In this document: in pieces, positions 1-9,078 of the stretch
Layout of the letters: each line of letters opens with the position of its first letter
Numbering within the stretch: the first letter of the stretch is position 1
Source of the DNA: Cadophora sp. MPI-SDFR-AT-0126
Lineage: Eukaryota > Ascomycota > Leotiomycetes > Helotiales > Ploettnerulaceae
Direction: 5' to 3'
Length of the DNA stretch: 64,000 bases
Assembly: GCA_020747065.1 (NCBI GenBank)
Contig: JAGMVK010000010.1
Location: 1,922,001 to 1,986,000 of the forward strand
Translations under genes and position numbers: made by a program
Notes under the pieces: model-generated
The model's database searches: none
Told to the model about the DNA's origin: nothing
The model's input: the letters and a program-made list of their open reading frames with translations, nothing else

Positions 1-291
1 ACCACAACACTTACTAACACGCACTTCCTCACCTCAGCCAAATCCGCCAAACTCCGCCGCAAAGCCGCCAAGCGCGCCCGCAAACTCGAAGCAATGCGTC
101 TCGCAGCCGGCGAAGCCGCGCCCGAAGCACGCATCCCCATAACGCAGCAATCCATCGATTTACCGTCCAACAGCGAGGGCACGACGAAGGGTGCGCTGGA
201 TGCGGAGGGGAAGAGGGGGGAGTTGAGGGGCGCGATGAGGAGGGAGAGGAGGAAGGGGATCAAGGAGGCGAATTTCTTGAGGGGGATGTAG
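1..291 (+). CDS. 3' end of a gene for a strongly basic protein (partial)
   Basis: The reading frame is open from base 1 and closes with TAG at 289-291, so only the last 96 codons are visible and the gene starts left of the window. The tail is very rich in Lys, Arg and Ala. It opens with a run of KLRRKAAKRARKLEAMR type and closes with a second basic block ending in NFLRGM. Such a tail is typical of nucleolar or ribosome-biogenesis proteins, but I do not recognise the family, so that role is only a guess. The internal ATG at 94 is not the likely start, because the basic sequence upstream of it is continuous and in frame. Confidence 0.6.
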   Translation, partial: TTTLTNTHFLTSAKSAKLRRKAAKRARKLEAMRLAAGEAAPEARIPITQQSIDLPSNSEGTTKGALDAEGKRGELRGAMRRERRKGIKEANFLRGM

Positions 292-1221
292 GGTGGGTAG
301 GCGGGCGGGTGTGGTTTAGGAAGTGGGTGAGGACTGGAGGGTTGAACTGAGGGGAGGTGGGTGTTTGTGTGAGTGCGTAAATTGAGCTTGAGGTTGAGGT
401 TGAGCTCCAGAACCAGAGTTGAGGTTGTAGAAAAGAAGCAGAGCAGAGCACGGTGCTTCTATGTACTGTGCTGTCCATATGTAAGATCACGTTCCCATAC
501 CCAGTCCGGTCGCAAGCAGAAGGGAACCATGTACATTATGATTATGTTATCTCAAGGACAACTCAAGTCCAACCTAGACTAGACGAGATGTATGAATATA
601 CACAGCTTCTGGCTGCACAAGAAACAACTTTCGCTTCGACTGTTACAACTCATGTAAAGAAGATAAGTTCTCACAAGCGAGCAGTAGGTAAACAGAGAGA
701 AGATCAAGATCGAGACCAAGCAAGAACTATCGACTATCAAAAATAACATCACAGATTAGAATACCAAAGTCCCATTGCACATGCATATGCTGTAATCACT
801 ACCCGCTGTTACACGACACAACGCTAAAATTCGAAAGTGAAAAAGCACGGTGAAGTGAATTGGGAAGTGGTCAAATAGACTGGTACCGAAGATTTTTGTA
901 TTTTGCATTCTGTATTTTGTTTCTCTAGGCTACTTTCTACGGAGTACATACATGCTCTGGCAAGAAGACTCAAGCCAAGCAAGGCATAGGTGAGAGAGCA
1001 CGTCAGATGGTCTCCATTTTTGCAGTTCGTCATTCCACAGGGAGGTATCCCAACTTATGGGAAAATAGGGAGTGCTGGTCATGTCTTGACCATATAAGTC
1101 AATAGTCAATGCCTCCATCCAACATCAATACTACTTCACCAAATGCCCTGTAAAGCTTCCTAGTCTGGTATTACACACCTATCCTACCACTACACTATCA
1201 TACACCTCTCATGCCACGCCC
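292..1221. other. intergenic region between the partial gene and TAF7
   Basis: This 930-base stretch lies between two convergent 3' ends and should carry both 3' UTRs. The small open frames in it (for example 453-746 plus) show no recognisable domain and no coding-like composition. I see no gene here. Confidence 0.5.
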
Positions 1222-2985
1222 CTATTCTCCCTCACCCTCTCCAATAGACGACTTCTTCAACTGGATCTCATTCTTGAGATTGCGAATAGTGGTGTCCAAG
1301 CGAGTCTTGATGATCATGTTACTAGCGACAGCACGCTTCGCCATATTCTCAGCAAGTGTCCTCTCCATATCCGCAATATCCTCCCGAATACCCGCGATAT
1401 TGGCCATGCGCTCCTTCTCCTCTTCGTCCATATCGCTACCTTCATCATCGTCATCGTCGTCGTCCTCAAAGGACTCACCGCCGCTGTCATCTTGGTTCTC
1501 GTTCTCGGGTTCGGGAATCATGTCACCGGCGGCGGGAGTGGCTGCCATGGTGGACATGGGTGTTGCGGCTTCGACTTCATCCTCATTCATATTCATCTCG
1601 AGTGCGGCCTCGAGATCGGCTTCAAAATCTAATCCGAATTGGGCGTCCATATCACCATCCGCATCGGTGTCGGCATCGGGCTGCGTTGCGAAGTTGGATT
1701 CCACATGAGTATTACTGGATTGACCATGATTCTGTGCAAAGTATCCGTCATCTTCCTCGCCCTCAGCATCCTCATTGTCATCCTCTTCCTCCTCTTCTTC
1801 ATCCTCATAATATTGCTGTGCATGGCCGTATCTCGCTGGTGTGCTTCCATCTCGGCTATAAGATTGACTTTGCGCTCTGGCATTTGGATCGAAGACTGTA
1901 TATTTTGAGACTGTGCACTTTCTATCTGCTTCAAGTAGTCTCTGAACCTCTCTCTCGGTCTTCTCGATCTCGTCTCTGTGGATACGTTTCCTGAATCGAC
2001 GCTTTCGGCAATTGTGCATGGGAGCGGTAAGTCCGTGAGGGTATTGGTAGTTGCTTGGGTCGATAATGGATGGTAGCGGGATGGTTTTGGCTTCATTTTC
2101 GTCTCTGACTCTGGCAAAAACCCAAAGCATCTGGCAGATATCGGCACTCTTCCACCAACCCCTCTTGTCCCAACTCTTCATTCCCTCGACAATGGTTGGG
2201 AGATCCACCAACGTTGATGCGTACCAGTTACCACGGATTTGAACAGCTCCACGTCGTCCACTTTCCTCGTAGAATTTCATTATGAACTCCGCACCCCCGC
2301 TGCTCTTCGACACACCAATCAACTTCTTATCGATGCAGTATCTGATATACTCGCAATCATCTCCGGGAATCATTCGGAAAATGAATTGCTCTTCGATATG
2401 CGGATCATCTTCACGATCGCTGGCCTCCGAATCGTAACCGTCTCCGGGAGGTCTCTGGGGTTTCTTGCCTTTTGGCTTTATCCTCACACTGCCAGTCGAG
2501 AAAGGAGTGGCGGGAGTCTTTGCAACTGGAGTCTTGGAGGTGAGGGAGAGTTTCACACCCTTCGGTTTCTCAAACCCGCCCGTATTCAGCTTCAACTTTT
2601 TGGAAGGTTGTACGACTTGGATAGTAGAGCCATCTGCATCATCTTCCTCCTTTGATCGCTTCTTGCTCTCGAGAAGCTTTGCGCTGGGCTTGGGCGGTCG
2701 GCCTGCCTTGCTCTTCTTTGGTTTGGGTGTCTCGACAGCAGCAGCTGGAGTAGGTGGCACCGATCCTCCCTTCGTGTTAAGCTTTATCTTGAAAGCACTT
2801 TTTGCGGGAGCCGGGGTTGGAGGGGCTGGGGCTGGGACGTCTGAGGGTGGTGTGCTTTGCGATGGGTGGCTCTGGGTGCTCTGTGACGGGCCACTGAAGC
2901 TCTGAGAAGAGGATTCGACACCTGGAGTCGGTTCCTTCTTATTCTTGGTCACGAACTTCAACTTCGTGAAAGGATTGCCGCTCAT
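1222..2985 (-). CDS. TAF7: TFIID subunit TAF7 (TAFII55 family)
   Basis: This is a subunit of the general transcription factor TFIID, acting in the nucleus at RNA polymerase II promoters. It is a single exon of 587 aa. The first ~190 residues are a Pro/Ser/Lys-rich disordered region with several basic patches. The conserved TAFII55 N-terminal domain then follows at about residues 195-365: it opens with EEQFIFRMIPGDD and includes GNWYASTLVDLPTIVEGMKSW and YPHGLTAPMHNCRKRRFRKR, the hallmark Leu-Pro-Thr-Ile-Val-Glu and His-Gly-Leu-Thr-x-Pro segments. The C-terminal ~200 residues are highly acidic and end in a predicted coiled coil. The frame extends eight codons upstream only from a TTG, so I chose the ATG at 2985 (MSGNPFTKLKF). 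It is divergent from the TAF3-like gene, another TFIID subunit. Confidence 0.9.
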   Translation of the reverse strand: MSGNPFTKLKFVTKNKKEPTPGVESSSQSFSGPSQSTQSHPSQSTPPSDVPAPAPPTPAPAKSAFKIKLNTKGGSVPPTPAAAVETPKPKKSKAGRPPKPSAKLLESKKRSKEEDDADGSTIQVVQPSKKLKLNTGGFEKPKGVKLSLTSKTPVAKTPATPFSTGSVRIKPKGKKPQRPPGDGYDSEASDREDDPHIEEQFIFRMIPGDDCEYIRYCIDKKLIGVSKSSGGAEFIMKFYEESGRRGAVQIRGNWYASTLVDLPTIVEGMKSWDKRGWWKSADICQMLWVFARVRDENEAKTIPLPSIIDPSNYQYPHGLTAPMHNCRKRRFRKRIHRDEIEKTEREVQRLLEADRKCTVSKYTVFDPNARAQSQSYSRDGSTPARYGHAQQYYEDEEEEEEDDNEDAEGEEDDGYFAQNHGQSSNTHVESNFATQPDADTDADGDMDAQFGLDFEADLEAALEMNMNEDEVEAATPMSTMAATPAAGDMIPEPENENQDDSGGESFEDDDDDDDEGSDMDEEEKERMANIAGIREDIADMERTLAENMAKRAVASNMIIKTRLDTTIRNLKNEIQLKKSSIGEGEGE

Positions 2986-3476
2986 GTCGTCGTTATCGTC
3001 GCCGTGCAAATGCGACGGGACTGTGAGGTGGTTTGCGCTCTTCGTAGATGTAGTAGAAGGAGAATAGAGGCGCGCAGGCGTAAGCTGATCAGTGTCGGCA
3101 GTAAGATTATCGAGAGAAATTGATCAAGGGGACATCATAGACGTATTTGCTGATCCGGAGATTCGCTGCGAGGACGGTGGGAGGAGAGATCGAGGTTGGT
3201 GTTCTGGGTATGGTGTGGAGTTGTAATCTGGAGTTTACAGAACGTGGGGAGACGCGGCTGTAATAATTCGATACGGTGGTCTACCAAGACCAAAAGCGCA
3301 AAGATTTGCTCAAGCAAAGGTGAGGTCCATCGTCGCATCTAGTAAACGATTCACGACTAGCTTTTGTATCGTCCACCACTACGGCTCCTACTTTCCAGAC
3401 TCGGTCATGAAGAGTTCCACATTCTCAGTCCCTTTCCCTTGAGCAGCGCACCGAAGTCAGATCCTCCGACAAGACA
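2986..3476. promoter_or_regulatory. shared promoter region of TAF7 and the TAF3-like gene
   Basis: The two start codons face away from each other across 491 bases, so this stretch must hold both promoters and 5' UTRs. Small frames here, such as 3135-3338 minus, have no recognisable homology. I could not pick out a TATA box or a specific factor site with confidence. Confidence 0.6.
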
Positions 3477-4171
3477 ATGGCAACTCCTCACGCGCTCCAC
3501 CACTCCCTTCTCCGACCCTGCGTCCTCCACATCCTCCGCGCAGCAGGCTACCATTCTACACGCCCTTCAGTCCTCGATACTCTCACCGATCTGGCAGCGC
3601 GATACATGTTCCTCCTTGCGCAGACCACCGCCAATCACGCCTCTCTAAACCACAATGCGCCTGAACTGTCTCTCGAGATCGCAATCCAGGATGTCAGGAT
3701 GGCAATGCAAGATTGCGGAGCTCTAGGACCCGAAAAGACGCTCGAGGAACAGGAATGGGAAGGTATTGAGGATACGAGGGGTGTTGATGCGTTCCTGGCT
3801 TGGGCAAGAGGACCGGGCAATCGTGAGATCAGGAGAGTTGCGCTCGAGGGTGCGGAGGGAGCTAAGGATGATTATTTGGCGGGTTTGTTACATTTCCAAT
3901 TCCGACTGGAGAGGTATATTGACCCGTTACAGTACTCAAGCAGAAACATGCCGCCGCGGACGAAGATTCGAGATATACTGGAACTCTCCTAGGCAAACCA
4001 GCAGAGATACGAGCAGTCAAAGTCGAGGGAGGGGAGATCTCAAGTGTTAAGGAATGGGCTGAACGGTTGCAAAAGCCAGCTACGAGCACATCTGTACAAT
4101 CATCTCGGCGGCAATCATCTGCTCTCAGTTCACTAGATGACACGATGGAAGACATGGATTTCTCAACATGA
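3477..4171 (+). CDS. TAF3-like TFIID subunit, bromodomain-associated histone fold
   Basis: Probable TFIID histone-fold subunit of the TAF3 type, whose known partner is TAF10. The exons are 3477-3882 and 3933-4171 (214 aa). The 50-nt intron uses a GTTTGT donor and a TTACAG acceptor. Splicing joins DYLA to VLKQKHAAADEDSRYTGTLL and then GKPAEIRAVKVEGGEI, the continuation expected of fungal TAF3-like proteins. Read without splicing, the frame stops at 3992 and loses that conserved segment. The histone fold (Pfam BTP) covers about residues 1-80: ALHHSLLRPCVLHILRAAGYHSTRPSVLDTLTD fits its first helices. Animal TAF3 has a C-terminal PHD finger; this short fungal form does not. TAF8 also carries a BTP fold, so the exact subunit is a little less certain than the family. 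Confidence 0.85.
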
Positions 4172-4356
4172 CAGTTCATTTGCATCATATTGCATTGCGC
4201 GGCGTTGGACGGCTGGACTAGGCTAGGACAAGATGGTATGTGTACAATATCTGGAAATACCCTTTACAAAAAAGACACAAAAGGACTTTTTCATTCCCTC
4301 CCTATCACGTTGTCAAAACCCCTCCATCAACAATTGGTATGTATTCCTCCTTTCCC

Positions 4357-4800
4357 TCATACACTATTCAATCCTTCATTGGCAACTCTATTCCCCGCTC
4401 CCCCATCCACACTCCCCCCCTCCCTCCTCGCCGCCTTAATCTCCTCCCTTGCCCCCTTCTGCTCCTCCTTCTGCCTCTCCAAATCCCCCGTCAAACTCCC
4501 CTCCTCTCCCCACCCCGCATTCTTCTTATTAAACTGCGCATCCATGACCTCTCCCTCTCCAGGCGCGCGCATCTGCTCGCCGTCGAGATCCTCCTGCTGA
4601 GGCCCGACCTTGGATGATGATAAAGTGGCATTGCTGTCGTCTGCGTTATCCTGAGGGTGGTCACCGTGGCCGGCTGCGGTGGCGGAACCGACTGAGGTTG
4701 CGGGTGTGGCTGTTGAGGAGGACTTGGTGTCTGAGGGGCCGAAGGTTGTGCCTGCTCCCCGGGCGGAGTTGAGGCTTGATTGGTTTTGGGAGGCGGACAT
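4357..4800 (-). CDS. small hydrophilic conserved fungal protein
   Basis: A 147-aa single-exon protein with ATG at 4800 and TGA at 4357. The composition is extremely hydrophilic and probably disordered: Ser/Thr/Ala-rich at the N-terminus, and Glu/Lys/Arg-rich at the C-terminus with a short predicted helix around GDLERQKEEQKGAREEIKAA. The central segment EQMRAPGEGEVMDAQF resembles a block I recall from small uncharacterised Pezizomycotina proteins. There is no signal peptide or membrane segment. I do not know its function. The opposite strand carries overlapping frames (4190-4600, 4240-4617) that are Pro/Ser/Leu-rich mirror products and not genes. Confidence 0.7.
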   Translation of the reverse strand: MSASQNQSSLNSARGAGTTFGPSDTKSSSTATPATSVGSATAAGHGDHPQDNADDSNATLSSSKVGPQQEDLDGEQMRAPGEGEVMDAQFNKKNAGWGEEGSLTGDLERQKEEQKGAREEIKAARREGGSVDGGAGNRVANEGLNSV

Positions 4801-5306
4801 GGTGATGATGTTTGAGGTCTTTGAAGCTGGGGTGAAGGATGTGTGTATTTTTCTGCTGGAGCTGACTTTGAGGTCGTCAGAGCTTGAAGTTCTGGTTGCA
4901 AGTCTTTTTTGTTTTGGGTTTGTTTATTTTAAGTTGGGAAAAGCTTCTGGAAAGTAGTGGCAATTCAATTGTCAATTTTATCTGGTCTTTTGTTTGCACT
5001 TTGTTTGTTACGAGCTAGATTGATAGTTCGATGATCCCCCACCAAAAGGAGGTGACGTCGACGGGTCGAGGCTGGCGATGATGCGCATGCCCCCACTCAC
5101 TTCTTCGCTTCCTCTCCTTCAGCCTTGTTGACAATGTCCAATCACGAATACTCGCCTACTCTACCCGGAATATAATAAACAAGAATGTCCTTCTCGTCGC
5201 ATTTATTTTTGATCGTGGTCAAGTCAATTGATGTGTTTGTTTACATTTCTTTTCTTCTCCGAATTTTCATCATTGTTGAACGTTTCCTTCGATGCGAAAA
5301 TGCACC
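4801..5306. promoter_or_regulatory. upstream region of the small hydrophilic protein gene, with a CRE-like site
   Basis: These 506 bases separate the start of the 4357-4800 gene from the 3' end of the ankyrin gene. A perfect TGACGTC core lies at 5053-5059. That is the consensus bound by bZIP factors of the ATF/CREB type, so stress or cAMP-linked control of the small gene is possible. The functional link is inference only. Confidence 0.3.
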
Positions 5307-6965
5307 TCAACCTTCAATCAACTCATCATCCTCAGCAGAGAGCATATCCCCAGCTGCCACAAGAATCTCGACAATATTATCATAACCACATAGCTTCCCC
5401 AGGTCTGCCGCAGTACAATTCCCTCCCCCTTGTCCACCAGTAGTCCTCTTGTTCAACAACGCAGGCTTTCTCCCTTCTGGATTCAAAAGCATCTCAACCA
5501 CTTGAACATGCCCATAATTCGCCGCAAAATGTAGAGGCGTCCACGAGCTATCATCCACTGCCTGGATATCTGCAGCAGCTCTCAAAAGCTCACGGACGCA
5601 CTCAACTTTGCCCTTGAAGCAAGCCATGTGCAAAGGACGACGTCCGTCAAAGTTCCGTGCTTCAATATCTGCACCGGCTGCTATGAGGACGTTGGCTGTC
5701 TCGGCATTACCATACCCGGCGGCGTTATGCAATGGGGTGTATTCATCACCATACGATGTCCTCATATTGACATCACAACCCTTCTCGATCAAGAACTCGC
5801 ACATCTGAGCCTGTCCTCTCGTCGCTGCTACCAAAAGCGGCGCTTCATTAGCCAAAGTAGCCGATCCAAGATCAGCGAGACCTTTCTCCAAGATTAGTCT
5901 TGCAGCTTTGACATTCCCCGAGCTCAACGCCAACAGAAACGGAGTTCCTTTCCTCCCAAGCTGTCGATTCGGATCCGCGCCCGCTTCAAGCAGGATCCGA
6001 ACATTCTCCTCAATCATATCCATATTGTACTTCTCTTCGCATGCAGCCGACAGTGCTGTTCGTCCATGCGACCAGCAATCCGGCTGATCGATCTGAACAT
6101 CGACATCCACACCTTTCTCAATCAGCAATCTCAAAACGGCCGGATTCCCCACCCCCGCGTAATGAATCGGCAGATGTCCCTGTTTCTGCTTGACACCCAC
6201 TGAAGCAAGTCCACCCGGCCACTCCAGCAAAGTCCGACAAACTTCCAAACTACGTCCCAAAACACCACAAGTCAACGGCGTCCCATCATCGATATCAAAA
6301 GAATCAACCTTAGCTCCTTTCTCAAGCAGCAGCTTGACGGCATCAGCATGACCAGCCGAGGCAGCGACATGCAACGGCGTACTAAATTCCCTAAACTTCC
6401 CACTGCTGAACCTCCCACCCGTCAAACCCGAAAGCAAACCCGCCAACCCATGCCCATTGCCACACCCACACGCCCCATCGCGACTCTCCAGCTCCTTATT
6501 ATCCACATCCACCACAGCACCCAGCTCAATCAACGTCTCAACCGCATCCAGAAATCCGCCTTTCGCAGCATAATGCAACGGCGTGTTGCCCACGCAATCA
6601 TGCGGGTTGAGATCCGCGCCGTGGGAGACGAGTAGTCTGATGATTCCTATTTTGTCACCGCCGAACTCGTCATCGCAGCTTTGAACTGCTTTGTGGAGAG
6701 GTGTTTCGTGCGTTTCTTTCGTTGTGGCGTTGATGCTGTAAGTGGTTGTGCTGAGTATTGACCGGATTTTGTAGATGTCGAGGGTGTCGGCGGCGGCGTG
6801 GAGGGGGGTCCAGTTGTCTGAGATTTGCCATTCTTCTGTCACTTCGAAGGATGGATTGGTTCTTATTTCCTCTCCTGGAGTTGAGATGTCTGAACTTGTG
6901 ACAGCGATCTGATCTTGTAGGTTTGACATCCTGGGTGCTGAATTATGTCCGAGGTAAGATATCAT
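5307..6965 (-). CDS. ankyrin-repeat protein, about 12 repeats
   Basis: A cytoplasmic or nuclear protein-interaction scaffold of 552 aa in one exon. After a ~50-residue N-terminal region, almost the whole length is ankyrin repeats recognisable by their TPLH/PLH cores: NWTPLHAAAD, ETPLHKAVQS, GNTPLHYAAKGG, STPLHVAASAGH, TPLTCGVLG, LPIHYAGVGN, RTALSAACEE, TPFLLALSSG, APLLVAATRG, YTPLHNAAGYGN, RPLHMACFKGK and WTPLHFAANYGH. A Gly/Cys-rich loop of about 35 residues interrupts the array after the third repeat. No catalytic, NACHT or membrane domain is fused to it. The frame extends upstream only through a TTG, so ATG at 6965 is used; ATG at 6929 (MSNLQDQ) is an equally plausible start. The binding partner is unknown. 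Confidence 0.85.
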   Translation of the reverse strand: MISYLGHNSAPRMSNLQDQIAVTSSDISTPGEEIRTNPSFEVTEEWQISDNWTPLHAAADTLDIYKIRSILSTTTYSINATTKETHETPLHKAVQSCDDEFGGDKIGIIRLLVSHGADLNPHDCVGNTPLHYAAKGGFLDAVETLIELGAVVDVDNKELESRDGACGCGNGHGLAGLLSGLTGGRFSSGKFREFSTPLHVAASAGHADAVKLLLEKGAKVDSFDIDDGTPLTCGVLGRSLEVCRTLLEWPGGLASVGVKQKQGHLPIHYAGVGNPAVLRLLIEKGVDVDVQIDQPDCWSHGRTALSAACEEKYNMDMIEENVRILLEAGADPNRQLGRKGTPFLLALSSGNVKAARLILEKGLADLGSATLANEAPLLVAATRGQAQMCEFLIEKGCDVNMRTSYGDEYTPLHNAAGYGNAETANVLIAAGADIEARNFDGRRPLHMACFKGKVECVRELLRAAADIQAVDDSSWTPLHFAANYGHVQVVEMLLNPEGRKPALLNKRTTGGQGGGNCTAADLGKLCGYDNIVEILVAAGDMLSAEDDELIEG

Positions 6966-7922
6966 ATCTTTGCTACCGCTCAAAGAACCAACTCAAGTTG
7001 ATTCTAACCCTTGGATGATGAAAGTCTTATATACCTCGCAGAAATACCGCAAGGGAAGAGTGAGTTGCAAGACACCAAATCCAAGTTCTATTGATATCCC
7101 TCAACACGAAGAATCCTTTGTTGTGGCTGTGGCTGAGACTTCAGCTCTCGCTTCACTGCCGAAGAAGGCTTGCACAGCCAAGCTTCCCAAGGATTTGCAG
7201 CAAATCAAACTGAAAGTGAAAGAGAACTGTGCTACACGAGAAATGTTTCTCTATCTTCGTCATTTTCGGACGAAGTTGGGGCGGTGATGTTTTTCTTTCA
7301 CGACTTTAAGCGAGCCGCGCTCCATTACAGCACTTAAATTGTTCAAAATGTGCAGTTTGAGAACTGTTTGAGAAGATTTATACTTCATTACGTTACATTA
7401 CAGACGACACATTTCCACAGGACTGCTAAATAGCTAGCGGTACATCTCCCGAAATCTTCAGGTTGACCCTTCCTCTCTTATTGACCTGGTCGCCGACATA
7501 ACCACCAGGTTCAATCTGGCTTTATGTCGGTTAAGGACATGCCTCTGATAGCCCCAGAATCTCTCATTCAGATTCTTCGATTTGAAGATCATGGCCGCCA
7601 TCTTCAATCTGAATTTGCAACGGTAAAAACATGCCTCTCATGTCAAATACTGTTCGCAAAAGCCCGCGCGTGATACCCATCCCAGACTCCTTCATTGTGA
7701 TTCTTCGATCTGAAGATCATCCAACTACCAACTTCTCGCCACAATCCTATGGCTAGTTCTGGAACGCAGTCGAAATATAATGGTCGGTTTTCCGAGGCAC
7801 TTCGACCATTGAGACCATGCCATATCATGGCCACATTTCACACCTAGTATCTTGTCGAAATCCGAAACTTCAACGGGACCGAGGCTTTGGACGTCGAAAT
7901 CGTTCTCCCTCTCTCATCCCCC
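6966..7922. other. intergenic region with a diverged direct duplication
   Basis: It holds the promoter of the ankyrin gene and the 3' flank of the membrane protein gene. Two pairs of near-identical words show an old local duplication: ACATGCCTCTSAT at 7537 and 7629, and ATTCTTCGATYTGAAGATCAT-like words at 7572-7592 and 7700-7720. The plus-strand frame 6970-7287 has no recognisable domain and is probably not a gene. Confidence 0.4.
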
Positions 7923-9078
7923 TCAAGGATGATAATAAGTCTCATGCCTCGGCCCCTCCACCACCCCTGCCCTCTCATCCCTCATCTCACTCATCGCAAA
8001 CAACAACGGCAACGGGCTCAACGGCAGCGGACTAACCGGCAACGGCCAATCCTCCTCACACCTCTCCCTCTCCTCCCTCGGCGTACTCAACTCACTGCCC
8101 ACCGGCTCTAGCGCCGGCAGCTCCGCCGGCATCACCACCTCGCTATTCTCCAACTCCTTCGCCTCCACGCACTCGGAATGCAATTGCGGCTTTTCCGTTT
8201 GCGAATGCGTCGAGTCGTTGTCGTTGAAGTCTGCTTCTTTCGTAATGGCTATGGTGGGGAGCTTCGAGGATGCTTGCGCGAGCGCTTGCATGTGCCGGCG
8301 CCGCGTGAAGAATATTACTACTATGACGGTGCAGAGACCGAGGACGGACCCGATTACTGGGCCGGCGATCCAGGATGTGTTGAGGGGTTGAGCTTTTTCT
8401 GCGGCGGGAAGGGGACTGAATGTACTGCTTGAGGTCGGTGTAGATGATGCTGATACTGACGTTCTGTTAGCTTTGAAACTAGGACAAGGAGCATGTCAAT
8501 GTACCTGCTGCTTTCCACGATGAATAATCAGGTGCCCAAGTCGCAGTAGCTAATAAAGCCTGAAAAGAAGGGTTACTCGAATCCACTGTCTTCCAAAACT
8601 CTGCCCCATACGTTGTCGCAGGCGATGTGGAAGTCGTGACCGAAGCAGTTGCGCTCAGAGTCGCCGAAGCAAGAAAGTCCCCCATCTTTGATATCCTCGA
8701 AGCCTGCGATTGAAGTGCTGAGACCTGTGGAGCCACGGTCGTATTGTCGCAGAGGTTGACGATGTTTATCATGACCACTTCCATCTGAGTCGAGGCTTCC
8801 GTCCGTTCTTGCTCAAGGTTATATGTGACGACGCATTGCTGGCAGGCTCCGCAGTTTGTGATGAAGGATGAGTTCGCGACACAGGATGTTGTCGCTCCGT
8901 CGAAGTTGACGACTGCTGTTCTGCATGATGCTGCGAAGGAGAAGCATTCAGTATGGATTTGTTGGAATACAGATGATTTGAACTTACGACATTGTGGAGA
9001 GCAGTATGCAGACGGAAGCACAAGCGTCGATGTCTGCCTCAATGCTAACAGAGCAGTTGCAACCTTTGGGAGATACAT
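7923..9078 (-). CDS. single-pass membrane protein with Cys-rich ectodomain
   Basis: A type I membrane protein of 349 aa. The exons are 9078-8988, 8930-8505 and 8455-7923. It has an N-terminal signal-like segment, then a Cys-rich ectodomain with spaced pairs (CSPQC, NCGACQQC) that continues as a Ser/Thr stalk. One transmembrane helix follows (WIAGPVIGSVLGLCTVIVVIFF) with a stop-transfer TRRRH, then a ~120-residue cytosolic tail. The tail contains MPAELPALEPVGSELSTPRE, a block I recall from many fungal single-pass proteins of unknown function. The second intron is well supported (GTACAT donor, CTAAC branch, CAG acceptor). The first is 57 nt and keeps the frame, so it could be retained. The start was moved from a TTG to the ATG at 9078. 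A sensor or adhesion role is possible but not shown. Confidence 0.65.

Noticed and set aside
1211..1994. Long Ser/Arg-rich plus-strand frames opposite TAF7
   Set aside because: They mirror the acidic and Ser-rich low-complexity coding sequence of TAF7 and have no domain of their own.
3766..4050. Separate small gene overlapping the TAF3-like gene
   Set aside because: It is the out-of-frame view of exon 1 and the true frame of part of exon 2. Splicing at 3883-3932 explains it.
4190..4617. Pro/Leu-rich plus-strand frames at the 3' end of the small hydrophilic gene
   Set aside because: They are mirror products of a C-rich strand. The minus-strand protein has the natural composition and a family-like block.
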